A stretch of 64,000 nucleotides of DNA, taken from NCBI GenBank assembly GCA_020186115.1, contig WSYJ01000182.1, positions 186,001 to 250,000 on the forward strand, given 5' to 3'. The translations under genes were made by a program, and so were the position numbers. Under the pieces are notes generated by a model. It did no database searches, had not been told where the DNA came from, and saw only the letters and a list, made by a program, of their open reading frames with translations. This DNA comes from Histomonas meleagridis (taxonomy: Eukaryota; Parabasalia; Tritrichomonadida; Dientamoebidae). Below, piece after piece: positions 19,567 to 30,091 of this stretch. Position 1 is the stretch's first letter. Each line of letters opens with the position of its first letter.

Positions 19567-22500
19567 TTATACGAAACGGAACATTGTCTGCATGAAGTCC
19601 ATGAAGTCTCCGATCACAGCTGAAGTCGGCAGATCCACCCAAGCGCTTGACAACAACATATCGATCAACTTCTCGATCCATTCTTGTGACAACTTCAAAG
19701 TCAAATCTCCTTTTTCGAATCCTACGTCGATATCACCGAACTCGTCTCTATAGAACACGTTCAACTTTGTTTTTATGTTTTTCATTATTATTGCTGGCAT
19801 TGTTGCGTCATTCCCATTTAAATCCATTATCAACAAAAATGTGTTATTAAAATATTCCCTTAGATAATCCATTACGTATTGATATTTCCCATTTTTCGAC
19901 ATACTTAATATGTTACCAGTCAACAGACATATGACCAAATCTTCTTCGCTATTTAAGTCGACGTTATAAGGAGGCAACATGAAGTATAATGGGTTATCAG
20001 GTAATTTAGTTAAAGAGAATTGTTTCAATTGTGTTAATGTTAATTCTTTTCCTAAATATCGTTTGCTTAGTTCAATGTCACTAAGTATTTCATCCCATTC
20101 ATAAAAGTTTTCATTATTTGATACTAAATCATTAAATACAAAATGATGTAATATCGAAACGCGTCGAAGGAATTCATATAAATATTCATTATCAGTATCA
20201 TTTGCGATTCTTTGTATTTCTTTCATGTTAACATTAATATCATATTCTGTTTGTTGGAGACAAAACTTTAAATATTGTTGAAATGGATCATTCTTTGATA
20301 TTTCATAATCAATAACTTTCATCCCATGATATATTATATAAAAAAGACTTGGAAACAATATTTTATATTTGTTCTCATCTAAACAATTAGGATTAATTCG
20401 ATATCGATTTTCTAATAATATAATTTCGGATGATAATGATATAACTGCTTCTTCGAAATTATCATGAAATATTTCTTTGATGAAATCTTTTATATATATT
20501 ATCATATGTTGAATTTGTTCATTGTTCTTATCATATGTAAATGGGATTTTAGGTAATAAACTATTACGATTACATCGATCAATTGGACATCGTTTAGTTC
20601 GTGAGACAAAACAATTCTTATGCATTGTATGTGTACATATACAAAATGATTTAGAAATATAGATAAATGTATCTTTATGATTTTGTGATTGAACTATCGA
20701 TGGTAATAATGAATCATAATAAAATAATGGATAATATAATGGCTGATCTGAATTTTCATGACAGACTATACATTCATCTTCTTCTTGTTCAATTTCATTA
20801 TTATTTTTATCATTTTCATTGCCATTATACATTGTGATCTTCTCTTTAAATGATTTCATGATTTGTTCTTTAAGATGATTAGCTTTAGCTTTGTTTTTAA
20901 TGTTTTCTTCTTTTTGTGGTGCTACATAATTAATTGGCATACGTGTTAATGTATATATACCAAGTTGAAATTCTTCCATTAATTCGAAGATTGATTTAGG
21001 CGTTGAATTCTCATATGAAATTCTTTGATAAAAGAATTGATAAAATTCGAAATTTTGTAATTTCTCAGAAAGTTCTTCAATAGAATTCGCAACAATTATT
21101 TCATCACTTTGATATAGTTCATATGTATTGATTAATAATGAAGTTTGTAATATTAGATTTAATATATAATTCATATGTGTTGTATGACATTTTAATTTTT
21201 TATATATAAATTCATTAATACAATAATATTCAATTGAGTATATCATCGAACAAAATAAAACACTTTTCAAATCCAAATTATAAAATTCTTTTGTAAATTT
21301 CGGAAATGGTATTAATACATTTGGCTTCTTCGAATATGTATTAGAAATAGCTTCGTTTAACTTATTACAATCTTCCCATGGCATTATTACATGCCATTCA
21401 GAATCATCTGATAAACGAAATGATACACCATTCGCATTAGTAACACGTGTAGAATAACTCATTAAATCATCAGCAAAGTTATTTTTATTAGATTTATTTG
21501 TTGCCCATGTCGGGAAATCTTTTAATGTAATTTGTTTCGATTTCATTAATGTCATACAACATAATCTTCGCATTGTATTATAATCATTAATTATACAACA
21601 TCGATCAAAGATTAAACAACATAAATCATTAAGAAATGTTAATAAAATCGAATTTTGATCTTTTTCATTTTCTTCAATAATATCATATGTAGATAACATT
21701 ACTTTTATAAATAAGTTTTTATCATTAATTAAGCCTAACATTGCTTGAACCATTGAAAATAATGGTATAAATGTATCGACTTTATTTCGATAATATTTTA
21801 CTGATAAACAAATTGTTAAAAAAGAACTTTCATTTCGTGCAAAATAATTATAAGTAGAAAGTGATGAAATAGCTATTAATCGTAATGGCATTGTAATATA
21901 TTTGATTAAAAGTTGATCATATTCAATGTCATTAGTTACAAATTGTTGGAAAAACTCTTTTAAGTTCTTCTTATGTTTAATTGTTTCCCATGATAATGCA
22001 TGTAAAGGTAAAAACAATGAAAGTGATGTAGTCGGAGATAACACTGATTGAAATGGATTAATCGAATTAAATGCATCGGAATTAATTAATATTTTAAATG
22101 GTTCTTCACAGATTATATTCGTTTTTGATATAACTCTAATACTTCGCATTAATTGGAAATTAATTCGATGTAATCCAATTATATAATTCTCTAAATCATC
22201 ACGTTTATTACCCATTTCTCGATATTGTAAGAAATGGAAATCAATTGTTTCGTTTAAAAACATCGAAAAATTAATAATAAATTCTTCAAAATCTTTAAAT
22301 TGTTTTCCTGCTTTAATTAAGACAATTAAATATGATAAAAATACATTCGCTTTTGAATATGAAAGTATTTTTACATTTTTCCATGCGCCATAGAAATCAA
22401 AGATAGTTTTTAAGCATTCAATAATACATGGACTCCATTTAAAGCCTTGATTAATTAAATCTAATACATGTTCTTTATGAAATGCATGAAAAAGTGGTTG

Positions 22501-23307
22501 AATGACTTTCTTCATGGAAGATAATGGTGGCCTCTTTGGATTAGCACCAGGAAGTGATGCAAGCCTTATAAGAAATAATAAAAATTTATGAACATTTGGT
22601 ATAACATTATTAGAAAAATAGATTTTGAAGACAGTATCATTTGTGATGTGACCAATGAACGATAGAAATAGGGTAACGTTCTCCGCCGATAGGGAAAAAC
22701 AATGTAAAAACATTTCGGATAAATCATAATGTTGTAATGTTAATGTACAACAACGTCGTAAAGAGTCACCTGTGGATAATATTGTGATAAGCCATTGAAC
22801 AACTAATGGAAAACCTTCTTTGTTATGAACCGCTAAAAATTCAAATTCTTCAAAAAAAACTGAAAATATACACTGACAAAGTAATATTGCGTTGGGTTCG
22901 AGTTCTTTTTCGATGTCAAGTGAATCACCTTGATGATCCTTACAAAAACCTTCTTTATGCCATAAATCAAAATCCCCACAATCACAATTGCCACTAAGTG
23001 AACGAGATATCCGAACGTGATGTCCTTTGTGATTGCTTTTAATAAAACAGTCTAAGCAAATACAACTATTCGTTTTGATACCACATTCATCACAATGAAT
23101 TGCATAAGATCTTTTTGTCCATGAGTTTTGGCATGCGGATTTTTTAAAATTTAAAGCACAAAAATCATCCATTGAACCAACATTAAAAACATCAAATAAT
23201 TTTTGTTCGGAATATGTGATAAACTTCCTTGTGTCGAGTAGAAAAATATGTCGTAAACTTTCTCGTAAAGGATCTTCTAAAAAATTTTGATATCGAGGTT
23301 GGTCCAT
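19567..23307 (-). CDS. UBR-type (N-recognin-like) E3 ubiquitin ligase
   Basis: 1246 residues from the ATG at 23307; the longer frame begins only with GTG. A UBR box zinc finger lies near residues 48-125: CDECG, CICLDCF, NHKGHHVRIS and NCDCGDFDLWHKEGFC. In UBR1/2 this fold binds basic N-degrons. A long helical region follows. Near residues 830-920 is a RING-H2-type finger: DECIVCHE, then CICTHTMHKNCF and CPIDRCN, expected to recruit an E2. The C-terminus resembles the UBR autoinhibitory region in position only. It likely marks proteins for proteasomal decay. An aaacggtc word (23338-23345) lies just upstream. The last ~200 bp are much GC-richer (46 of 100 bases versus 24 of 100 mid-gene). Confidence 0.9.
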   Translation of the reverse strand: MDQPRYQNFLEDPLRESLRHIFLLDTRKFITYSEQKLFDVFNVGSMDDFCALNFKKSACQNSWTKRSYAIHCDECGIKTNSCICLDCFIKSNHKGHHVRISRSLSGNCDCGDFDLWHKEGFCKDHQGDSLDIEKELEPNAILLCQCIFSVFFEEFEFLAVHNKEGFPLVVQWLITILSTGDSLRRCCTLTLQHYDLSEMFLHCFSLSAENVTLFLSFIGHITNDTVFKIYFSNNVIPNVHKFLLFLIRLASLPGANPKRPPLSSMKKVIQPLFHAFHKEHVLDLINQGFKWSPCIIECLKTIFDFYGAWKNVKILSYSKANVFLSYLIVLIKAGKQFKDFEEFIINFSMFLNETIDFHFLQYREMGNKRDDLENYIIGLHRINFQLMRSIRVISKTNIICEEPFKILINSDAFNSINPFQSVLSPTTSLSLFLPLHALSWETIKHKKNLKEFFQQFVTNDIEYDQLLIKYITMPLRLIAISSLSTYNYFARNESSFLTICLSVKYYRNKVDTFIPLFSMVQAMLGLINDKNLFIKVMLSTYDIIEENEKDQNSILLTFLNDLCCLIFDRCCIINDYNTMRRLCCMTLMKSKQITLKDFPTWATNKSNKNNFADDLMSYSTRVTNANGVSFRLSDDSEWHVIMPWEDCNKLNEAISNTYSKKPNVLIPFPKFTKEFYNLDLKSVLFCSMIYSIEYYCINEFIYKKLKCHTTHMNYILNLILQTSLLINTYELYQSDEIIVANSIEELSEKLQNFEFYQFFYQRISYENSTPKSIFELMEEFQLGIYTLTRMPINYVAPQKEENIKNKAKANHLKEQIMKSFKEKITMYNGNENDKNNNEIEQEEDECIVCHENSDQPLYYPLFYYDSLLPSIVQSQNHKDTFIYISKSFCICTHTMHKNCFVSRTKRCPIDRCNRNSLLPKIPFTYDKNNEQIQHMIIYIKDFIKEIFHDNFEEAVISLSSEIILLENRYRINPNCLDENKYKILFPSLFYIIYHGMKVIDYEISKNDPFQQYLKFCLQQTEYDINVNMKEIQRIANDTDNEYLYEFLRRVSILHHFVFNDLVSNNENFYEWDEILSDIELSKRYLGKELTLTQLKQFSLTKLPDNPLYFMLPPYNVDLNSEEDLVICLLTGNILSMSKNGKYQYVMDYLREYFNNTFLLIMDLNGNDATMPAIIMKNIKTKLNVFYRDEFGDIDVGFEKGDLTLKLSQEWIEKLIDMLLSSAWVDLPTSAVIGDFMDFMQTMFRFV

Positions 23308-23620
23308 TTTACAAAAAAATTGTAGACTTGGATTTTTAAACGGTCGCACATTTTCTCATTTCGAAAACTTTAGTTCTTTGATATACCAGATAAATTTGAG
23401 GTTCATTAACAAAGCGATATTAAATTTCTAATGGCTAAGTGGTTTGTTCACTGTTTCAATGTTAAAAAAATAAGTAAATCAAATTAATGATACAAAATCC
23501 AAGCAAGAAATCAAAAAAAAAGTATAATTAAAGAAGAACCAAGTATCTTTGAGTATTATATTTACATTCATATATCAAATATTACAAAAAAAAATAGTTA
23601 AAAAGCTATAAAAAAATTCT
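23308..23620. other. Intergenic before tRNA, with pol III terminator
   Basis: AT-rich. The A-run at 23610-23616 reads as seven Ts just 3' of the minus-strand tRNA, a fitting RNA polymerase III terminator. Otherwise nothing. Confidence 0.5.
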
Positions 23621-23692
23621 TTCCGATACGGGGAGTCGAACCCCGCTCCCGTGGATGAAAACCACATATCCTAACCGATGAACGATATCGGA
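23621..23692 (-). tRNA. tRNA-Glu (UUC anticodon)
   Basis: 72 nt including discriminator A. The acceptor stem pairs TCCGATA with TATCGGA. The D-arm carries GGTTAGGATA, the anticodon stem-loop shows TGTGG-TTTTCAT-CCACG giving UUC, and the T-arm contains GGGGTTCGACTCCCC, which also provides the B box. CCA is not encoded, as usual in eukaryotes. A T-run terminator follows. No intron. Confidence 0.95.
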
Positions 23693-23810
23693 AGACATTT
23701 ATCATTTTAGAATTTAATATATAATTATATTTCATCAATGAAATTGTTTTTAGAAAATCCAATTGTTGAAAAATAATAATATTGAAACAAAAGGTTTTTT
23801 TATTTTGGCT

Positions 23811-25484
23811 CTATTTATTTATTGGGATAATATTTAAGTATTTCTTCAGAATTTCAGATTCTGGAAACTCGATTATTCCTGCTTGAAGAAGAGATTCTTT
23901 GTTTGGATGATCGCATAGCACTGCTAATGCGACAGACCTTTCTACAATCGAACGATTCTTTGGATACATCTTTAGAGCGTTCATTACTGTTGGGAGTACA
24001 GGACGAGTATTTTTAATTGTTTGCAGCATTCCATTTACTGAACATTCATATAAGAAAGAAATAATATTTTGGGCGACAATTTGATTGTTTGTATGAACTT
24101 GAAGTAATGCTGATGCAACATTAATAATGTTTTGTTCTTCAATTTTAGCTTTAACTTTTTCAGCACACATTGACAAAACCGCAAAACCGTTGGAAACGAT
24201 AGAACCGTCTTTTGAGGCACCCTTAATTTTAGGCCAAACAGCATCAAATATTGCTGTGTATTTCTCATCTGGTGGTTCTACAACACTGAGCATGTTGGCT
24301 AAAAGTATAAATGAAGATACAATAATCATATTTTCTTTTGTAGTTTGAAGATATTCAAGTGCCCAATCAATTGCACCTTGATTATAGCTTTGTTTAGCAA
24401 CATCTTCCATCTGAACAAGCTTAGATAAAAGCATGAAGCCGGATTCATTCTTCTTTTCAAATAGATTGTCAAGAACACCTTCTGAAACAATTTGTGTCAT
24501 TTGAGGAACAGTATTTCCAAGATGGAAAAGAAGGAAGTAAACTGCTTCAAACTCATCGTCTGTTATCGGAAGTTGCATTGCTGCACAAACAGGTGGAATA
24601 AAATCAGAACGTGCAAGATATGGAATAAGTTCAGCTGGAGAAAGTCTTAAAAATCGTAGTGCATCACCTATAACGTTTGCGTTGTTCTTCCAGTGCTCCA
24701 TTGCTATTCTAATAATCATGAAACCATTAAATACATCTCCAATACCTTTTTCTGCGCATATTCTGGCAGCTGAAATGCATCCAACAACTATCATTTCGTT
24801 GTCCATATGTAATTGCATTGCTCCAAATAAAACTCTTGATGCACCAGTATCATTAATTTTCTTAATAAGATCATCACTGAGTTCATTTTCAGTTAGATAA
24901 GTCATAAGGGCTGTGAGGCTAGCCATGAGATTCATTTCACTGATAATATGTAGTACGATCATGCCGAATGGTTTTAACTGGGCATCTGTTTGTTCAAAAT
25001 TCTCAGGTATTCCAACTACCTTAAGAACGCGTTTCATTGCAGCTTGTCCTTCATCGCTTATTTTCAATGCGTTTGATAATGAATATTCTTGAAGTGCGTC
25101 AAGTAATTGGGTTTTAGCTTCAAGAACTTGACCTTTACGAAGGTAAGCCAATGAAAGTACTTGAATTAATGGATCTTTGTTTAATACATCTTCCTTTACA
25201 ACTTTACTTTCGTCGTCTGGTCTTTTTTCTTTGTACAAAGTAATAACAGCATTAGCGTCTGATAGTGCGTCATCTTTTTTATCCAAGAATAGATTACACA
25301 TTGATCTATTCAATAAGCATGTAGATTTTAGTACAACTTTTTCATCCGTATCTGTTTCTATCTTATCTATTACTTTATTAAAATGTTCAATAGCCTTTTG
25401 CCAATGTTTCTTGTTCATACATTGGATCCCATAATCCTTCAGCTTGATGAAATCGTCCATTTCAAGCAAAGAGTTTATGGCCAT
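23811..25484 (-). CDS. TPR plus armadillo-like repeat protein (UNC-45/SHE4-like architecture)
   Basis: 557 residues. The N-terminal ~145 residues form three tetratricopeptide-like helices pairs (IKLKDYGIQCMNKKHWQKAI, LLNRSMCNLFLDKKDDALSD, AYLRKGQVLEAKTQLLDA), a typical Hsp90/Hsp70-tail binding module. The remainder is an alpha-helical solenoid with armadillo-like spacing. This order resembles UNC-45/SHE4 myosin co-chaperones, but the UCS domain cannot be verified by eye. A generic TPR-ARM adaptor is the safer description. A second ATG nine codons in is an alternative start. An agcggttt word lies in the upstream spacer. Confidence 0.7.
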   Translation of the reverse strand: MAINSLLEMDDFIKLKDYGIQCMNKKHWQKAIEHFNKVIDKIETDTDEKVVLKSTCLLNRSMCNLFLDKKDDALSDANAVITLYKEKRPDDESKVVKEDVLNKDPLIQVLSLAYLRKGQVLEAKTQLLDALQEYSLSNALKISDEGQAAMKRVLKVVGIPENFEQTDAQLKPFGMIVLHIISEMNLMASLTALMTYLTENELSDDLIKKINDTGASRVLFGAMQLHMDNEMIVVGCISAARICAEKGIGDVFNGFMIIRIAMEHWKNNANVIGDALRFLRLSPAELIPYLARSDFIPPVCAAMQLPITDDEFEAVYFLLFHLGNTVPQMTQIVSEGVLDNLFEKKNESGFMLLSKLVQMEDVAKQSYNQGAIDWALEYLQTTKENMIIVSSFILLANMLSVVEPPDEKYTAIFDAVWPKIKGASKDGSIVSNGFAVLSMCAEKVKAKIEEQNIINVASALLQVHTNNQIVAQNIISFLYECSVNGMLQTIKNTRPVLPTVMNALKMYPKNRSIVERSVALAVLCDHPNKESLLQAGIIEFPESEILKKYLNIIPINK

Positions 25485-25572
25485 TTACTTAAATTCAAAA
25501 TTTGAATTGAAGACGTTCAAAAATTTTCAAAAGAAAAAAGTGACTGTTTATTGATGAAACCGCTATAGGCAT

Positions 25573-26544
25573 TTAATAAGAGTATGGATTTGTTGGTGCA
25601 TTTTGATTGATGCCAAGATAGCCGCCGGTTGGTGGAACTGGTTGTGTGTTTGCAGGATAGTTATTAACTGGTGGTAAATATTGATTTTGAGGAACTTGAT
25701 ATCCACCTTGTGGAGGTGGAGCTTGTTTAGGAGGTGGTTGGTAATATGTTGGTGGGATTGATGGATTAGGATTTGTTGAATATGGAATTACAGGTTTGGG
25801 TGGTTGCTTCTCAATTTCAGATGGTTGTGGATAATGTGGATATGCTTGTTGAATTGGTGGAGTTGTTGGTGGATAAGCCTTTGGTTGTTGTGGTGGATAT
25901 CCTTGTTGTGGTGGATATCCTTGTTGTGGTGGATATCCTTGTTGTGGTGGATATCCTTGTTGTGGAGGATAACCTTGTTGTTGAGGTGGATAGCCTTGAG
26001 CTGGTGGATATTCAGTTGGTGGAGCTGGGTAGAAGCATTGTTGTGGTCCTGAAGTATTTTCTGTTGGTTGTGGTTGTATAGGTGCTTGTGGTTGAACAGC
26101 TTGTCCTGGTGTAGTTCCTGCCTTAGCTAATGTTACTGGTGAAGGTGGTGCCCTGAATGGATGTGCAGATGTTGAAGCAAGATGGATACGTAAATGAATA
26201 CGAACCAATCCATACTTAGAGCTCTTGCACTTTAAGTCAAACCATTGTTCAAGAACAGTATTAGCAACAAACAAGTTAATTGGCAATTGAAGGGTACCAA
26301 CTGTGTCATCGCTACCCATAATGTTTTCTAGTTTTAAGGTGAGCAAGAACATTTGTGTTTTTGGATTTGTTACCATTAAGGTAAAAGTTTGGTTCCATCT
26401 TGGTTGTGTATCATTAGGGATAATGTTTGTTCTTCTTTGAAGGCTGTTTCCTATGACCTGTAAATAACAGTATGTTGATGGAAGGCCCTTCTTCTTGATG
26501 TTCGTAAGCCCTTCAGCTTCGATTACACATACGTGGAGATTCAT
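25573..26544 (-). CDS. C2-domain protein with Pro/Gln/Tyr-rich tail
   Basis: 323 residues. Residues 1-125 form a C2 domain: MNLHVCVIEAEGL, the PRWNQTFTL strand and a final GLVRIHLRI strand. The usual Ca-binding aspartates are incomplete (GLPSTYC where SDPY is common), so Ca dependence is doubtful. Residues ~135-323 are proline-, glutamine-, tyrosine- and glycine-rich, with five YPPQQG repeats. This layout recalls C2/proline-rich proteins tied to membranes and vesicle fusion. The tail is probably disordered. Upstream lie aaaccgtt (26653-26660) and ctcggtttg words. Confidence 0.85.
   Translation of the reverse strand: MNLHVCVIEAEGLTNIKKKGLPSTYCYLQVIGNSLQRRTNIIPNDTQPRWNQTFTLMVTNPKTQMFLLTLKLENIMGSDDTVGTLQLPINLFVANTVLEQWFDLKCKSSKYGLVRIHLRIHLASTSAHPFRAPPSPVTLAKAGTTPGQAVQPQAPIQPQPTENTSGPQQCFYPAPPTEYPPAQGYPPQQQGYPPQQGYPPQQGYPPQQGYPPQQGYPPQQPKAYPPTTPPIQQAYPHYPQPSEIEKQPPKPVIPYSTNPNPSIPPTYYQPPPKQAPPPQGGYQVPQNQYLPPVNNYPANTQPVPPTGGYLGINQNAPTNPYSY
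25891..25990 (-). repeat. 18-bp coding tandem repeat (YPPQQG)x5
   Basis: Near-identical 18-bp units built on ggtggatatccttgttgt encode consecutive YPPQQG hexapeptides in the C2-protein tail. The last units diverge. Confidence 0.85.
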
Positions 26545-27034
26545 TCTAAAAATGATAAGATGACTTTTCTGAGGAAAACGATAGTTTTATCGGAACTTTT
26601 TTTATTCAAAGTAATCGTAAAAATCTGAATTTGAATGGGGTTACGGTGATATAAACCGTTGCATTTACTCGGTTTGACCAAATTACAATTGAAAAAAATG
26701 TTGTGATACTGGTGATCAATTGGAGAAGAAATCAGATTTCCTATAACTTTGATTACTTAAAATATTACAATAAATTTAATGACATATTTATTTCTAAAAA
26801 ATCATAATAAATTTTTATTTCTAACAAAAGAAAAATTTGGTTAAAAGTTAGCGGTCATTGAACAATAGAACTCTCAAATTTGAATGAAACCGAGAAAATT
26901 TTCTTTCTGACGTTGATAACTTTTCAATTAAAAAAAATCTGACATTTGATAATAACTTATTATTTGCACATAAAATTTCGTTAAACAAAAGTAAAAAAAA
27001 TACAAAAGTTTAATAATATGATTAAAACAATTTC
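26545..27034. other. Intergenic
   Basis: 490 bp, promoter side of the C2 gene and 3' side of the Vps15-like gene. Apart from the Myb-like words near 26640-26690 I see nothing. Confidence 0.4.
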
Positions 27035-29965
27035 CTATGCAAAATCCGACACGCACCAAAAATGAGCGAAACCATTTTCATCTCCTGTCATAAAAATTTC
27101 ATTTATATGATTTGCGCATTTTATAGGATAAATATGTTTATGTAATGATTCGATATTTAAATTTATCTCATCGTTGTCATTATCATCATTATTAATCATT
27201 AAATTCTTTTTTAATTCTCCGTCGAAAAGTAATAAACTATTTTGGAAATCCATACAATCGACATAAACGACATTTAAATCGTTTATAATTACACCATTAC
27301 CATCATAAGGCAACACGAACGAATTTTTCATATTAAAAACAAATTCAGGATGATTCGCCTCAGTATCATAACATATGACATTATCCGGAGTAGCGACAAT
27401 GAAATTACATTGATTTCTATTCACAAGTGCTAAACTTAACACAGATGGAGTATATATATTCGAAATAGGTAACATTATTCGCGTATCGAATATTGTCACA
27501 AGTCCCTCATTAAATCCGACTCCTAATAAAACGTTATTCCTCCATGTACAAAAAGAAGAAGTTGAAAAAAGATTATTACCAAATGTTATAGTGTTTTGTA
27601 TATTATAATCTCTCTTATCAAAGATAATCATTTTCCCTTTTTTCGATATTCCATATAATATATTCGGATCAGTTGAAATAATATTTGTTACTGGTGACTC
27701 GAAATTTATATTCGTTTCTGTTCTTTGTTTAGTGTTTAAATCTATTAATGAAAGTTTTCCTATTTCATTAGCAATTGCAATTGAATTTGTATTACGAATT
27801 TGTGTAATTGCTGAAACGCCATTTTCTTCTTCAATAAATAAATATGAGCGTTTGTTTCGTGGCGCTAAATAAACATTTCCTTTAGTGTCTGACATTATTC
27901 CGAATAAATTTTCTTCATAAATCGGACTCATTATTGAAATTGGATAATCTGAAATTTTATAACTTGAGATAAAACGTGGAGAAATTGTTATGCCGATATG
28001 TGTCATTAATGATTCAGTTTCAAATTTCTTTTTTTCAATTGATTTTATTATGTTCTTATGATATTGTTGTGGCTCTAATAAATCATGAATAAATAAACTT
28101 AAGTTTTCATATTCGAAAAAATTAGGAAGTAATCGAAATATTTTTGTTGTATAATATTTGAAGTTTGGTGAATTTATTGTTTCTTTAAATTCTAATATTA
28201 AGAAATATAATTCGGGTGTTAATGTTTTAGGAAATAAATTTTGTTCTAAAAGCCATAAAATATTTGATAAATATGAAATTATATTTTTTTCTATTTTTTC
28301 TTCTTTTATTAATGTTAAAATTATTGTTGGAATATCTTTATAAAGTTGTCTTAATAAATGTTTTTCATTCGAATTTTCATAATATATTCGATAAATTCGG
28401 AATATTCCTATTTTAAGTTTAACATTATTTTCGGATGTTAAACATGAAAACATTAACTTATGGAAATATATAAATGATTCATAATTTAATTTATCAATAA
28501 TCAAATACATAGAATGAATAAATCCTTTAATAACAATAACTTCTGTTTCATTCTTAATGAAATTTAACATTTCAAATGCATATTGTATTATATCTGATTG
28601 AAGTTTATACATACTAATTGTCATTAAAGGACAAACATTTGCTGTTGTTGTTCGAAATCCAATTGATTGATTATTTACTGCTTTACATATAATTGGTATT
28701 ACATATTTTTGGAATATAATTTGAAATCCATCAGGAATATTTTTTAAAGAACAAATTATTTTATAAATACATGTTAATGAATTGGATTTAACAATGTCAG
28801 AAGGTGTTTTAAGTAATGAACAAAAATGTGGTAAAACTCTATTTAGTTTAAAAATATCATTTAATGGTAATGAATAATCGTAAATAAAATTCATAAAATA
28901 AACGGTTTCTTGTACCTTTGAAGAATTCGAAAGATAACGCAAAAATATCCCTAAAAACAAAAGTCTTGATTCAGTTGGGAGATTTTCAAATAGTAATTCA
29001 AACGATGGTATTAATGATATAATATGTTTTAATTCTACTTCACCAGAAAAAAATTGTGACGATTGTTCTGATAATTGTGAGAAAGAAGGTGGGAAATATT
29101 CATGATATTTCTTGAAAACTGTGATTCTTTCATCAGGATCTAATGACAATAAAGATTTTATAAACGGTCGTATTTCGGTTGGAACTTTTTCAAGCTTTTC
29201 AGTGATGTCAATTTGCGACTTACGATATTGAATTAATTGGGAAAATGTAAAAAGATGGGATTCTGTGAAAAGATAGTAAAGAACAAGACCGGTAGAAAAA
29301 AGATCCATAGGGAATGTGCCTAACCCAAAGATAGCACTTTCAATTTGTTTGTTGGAATCAATGATTTGATCAGGGGAAAGATAACAATACCCTTCAGAGG
29401 CAGTTGTGAAGTAGTGATGAAATAATTGTGGTTTGTCTTCTTTAATGTGAGATGGCTTAAATGGAGATAAATCACTGATTTTAACTTCTAAATCTAATGA
29501 AACAAATACATTGTGTGGGTTTATAGATCCATGAATGAGATTGATCTCATGGAGTGAATTAACTGCTGATATGATTTTGAAAGAAATCCATAATTTTTCG
29601 ATTGATTCAAGTGGTGGATATTCTTCAATTCTTTGAGAAAGTGTAAATTCGTACTTTGGCCGGATTAGGAAAGCGCAATTATCGACTACATGAATTGCAT
29701 TATATACTCCAATATTATCAATCTTATTCATTGAATCTTTTAATATGTTAAAATAAATTTCGCAGCTCCCTATTAAACTCATTTGTTTTAGTGGTGCATT
29801 TGACTGAAATGCTTTTACAATAACTGGGTTTCTTTTTTTATCAATACAATCAAGGTTAAGAGCAAATGTTCCTGATTCATTAAATTTTTTGACTGTAATT
29901 CCAAAGTAGTGGAGATAATCAGAATACCAATTTCCCATAGAAGGAATTACTACTTCATTTCCCAT
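27035..29965 (-). CDS. Vps15-like regulatory subunit of class III PI3-kinase
   Basis: 976 residues. MGNE at the N-terminus fits N-myristoylation. A kinase-like domain spans ~25-270: HGSINPHN in the catalytic loop, DLSPFKP in place of DFG, and FTTASEGYCYLSPDQI in the activation segment, the last two closely following the Vps15 pattern. HEAT-like helices occupy ~310-640 and WD40-like strands ~680-976, including GVGFNEGLVTIFDTR and a final GDENGFAHFW. This myristoyl-kinase-HEAT-WD40 order is diagnostic of Vps15/PIK3R4, which activates Vps34 in endosomal sorting and autophagy. The catalytic-loop Asp is Ser here, so it is probably a pseudokinase. An aaaacggtt word lies 40 bp upstream. Confidence 0.85.
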   Translation of the reverse strand: MGNEVVIPSMGNWYSDYLHYFGITVKKFNESGTFALNLDCIDKKRNPVIVKAFQSNAPLKQMSLIGSCEIYFNILKDSMNKIDNIGVYNAIHVVDNCAFLIRPKYEFTLSQRIEEYPPLESIEKLWISFKIISAVNSLHEINLIHGSINPHNVFVSLDLEVKISDLSPFKPSHIKEDKPQLFHHYFTTASEGYCYLSPDQIIDSNKQIESAIFGLGTFPMDLFSTGLVLYYLFTESHLFTFSQLIQYRKSQIDITEKLEKVPTEIRPFIKSLLSLDPDERITVFKKYHEYFPPSFSQLSEQSSQFFSGEVELKHIISLIPSFELLFENLPTESRLLFLGIFLRYLSNSSKVQETVYFMNFIYDYSLPLNDIFKLNRVLPHFCSLLKTPSDIVKSNSLTCIYKIICSLKNIPDGFQIIFQKYVIPIICKAVNNQSIGFRTTTANVCPLMTISMYKLQSDIIQYAFEMLNFIKNETEVIVIKGFIHSMYLIIDKLNYESFIYFHKLMFSCLTSENNVKLKIGIFRIYRIYYENSNEKHLLRQLYKDIPTIILTLIKEEKIEKNIISYLSNILWLLEQNLFPKTLTPELYFLILEFKETINSPNFKYYTTKIFRLLPNFFEYENLSLFIHDLLEPQQYHKNIIKSIEKKKFETESLMTHIGITISPRFISSYKISDYPISIMSPIYEENLFGIMSDTKGNVYLAPRNKRSYLFIEEENGVSAITQIRNTNSIAIANEIGKLSLIDLNTKQRTETNINFESPVTNIISTDPNILYGISKKGKMIIFDKRDYNIQNTITFGNNLFSTSSFCTWRNNVLLGVGFNEGLVTIFDTRIMLPISNIYTPSVLSLALVNRNQCNFIVATPDNVICYDTEANHPEFVFNMKNSFVLPYDGNGVIINDLNVVYVDCMDFQNSLLLFDGELKKNLMINNDDNDNDEINLNIESLHKHIYPIKCANHINEIFMTGDENGFAHFWCVSDFA

Positions 29966-30091
29966 TTTTTAAGTTCGTTTAGGGCGCCCAAATGTTTTGA
30001 ATCCATAAAACGGTTATTCGTTTTAGTAAAATTTTTGGAATTAAAAGAAATTTGAAGCATTTCCTTTTTTATTAAAACCCAAAATCATCTT

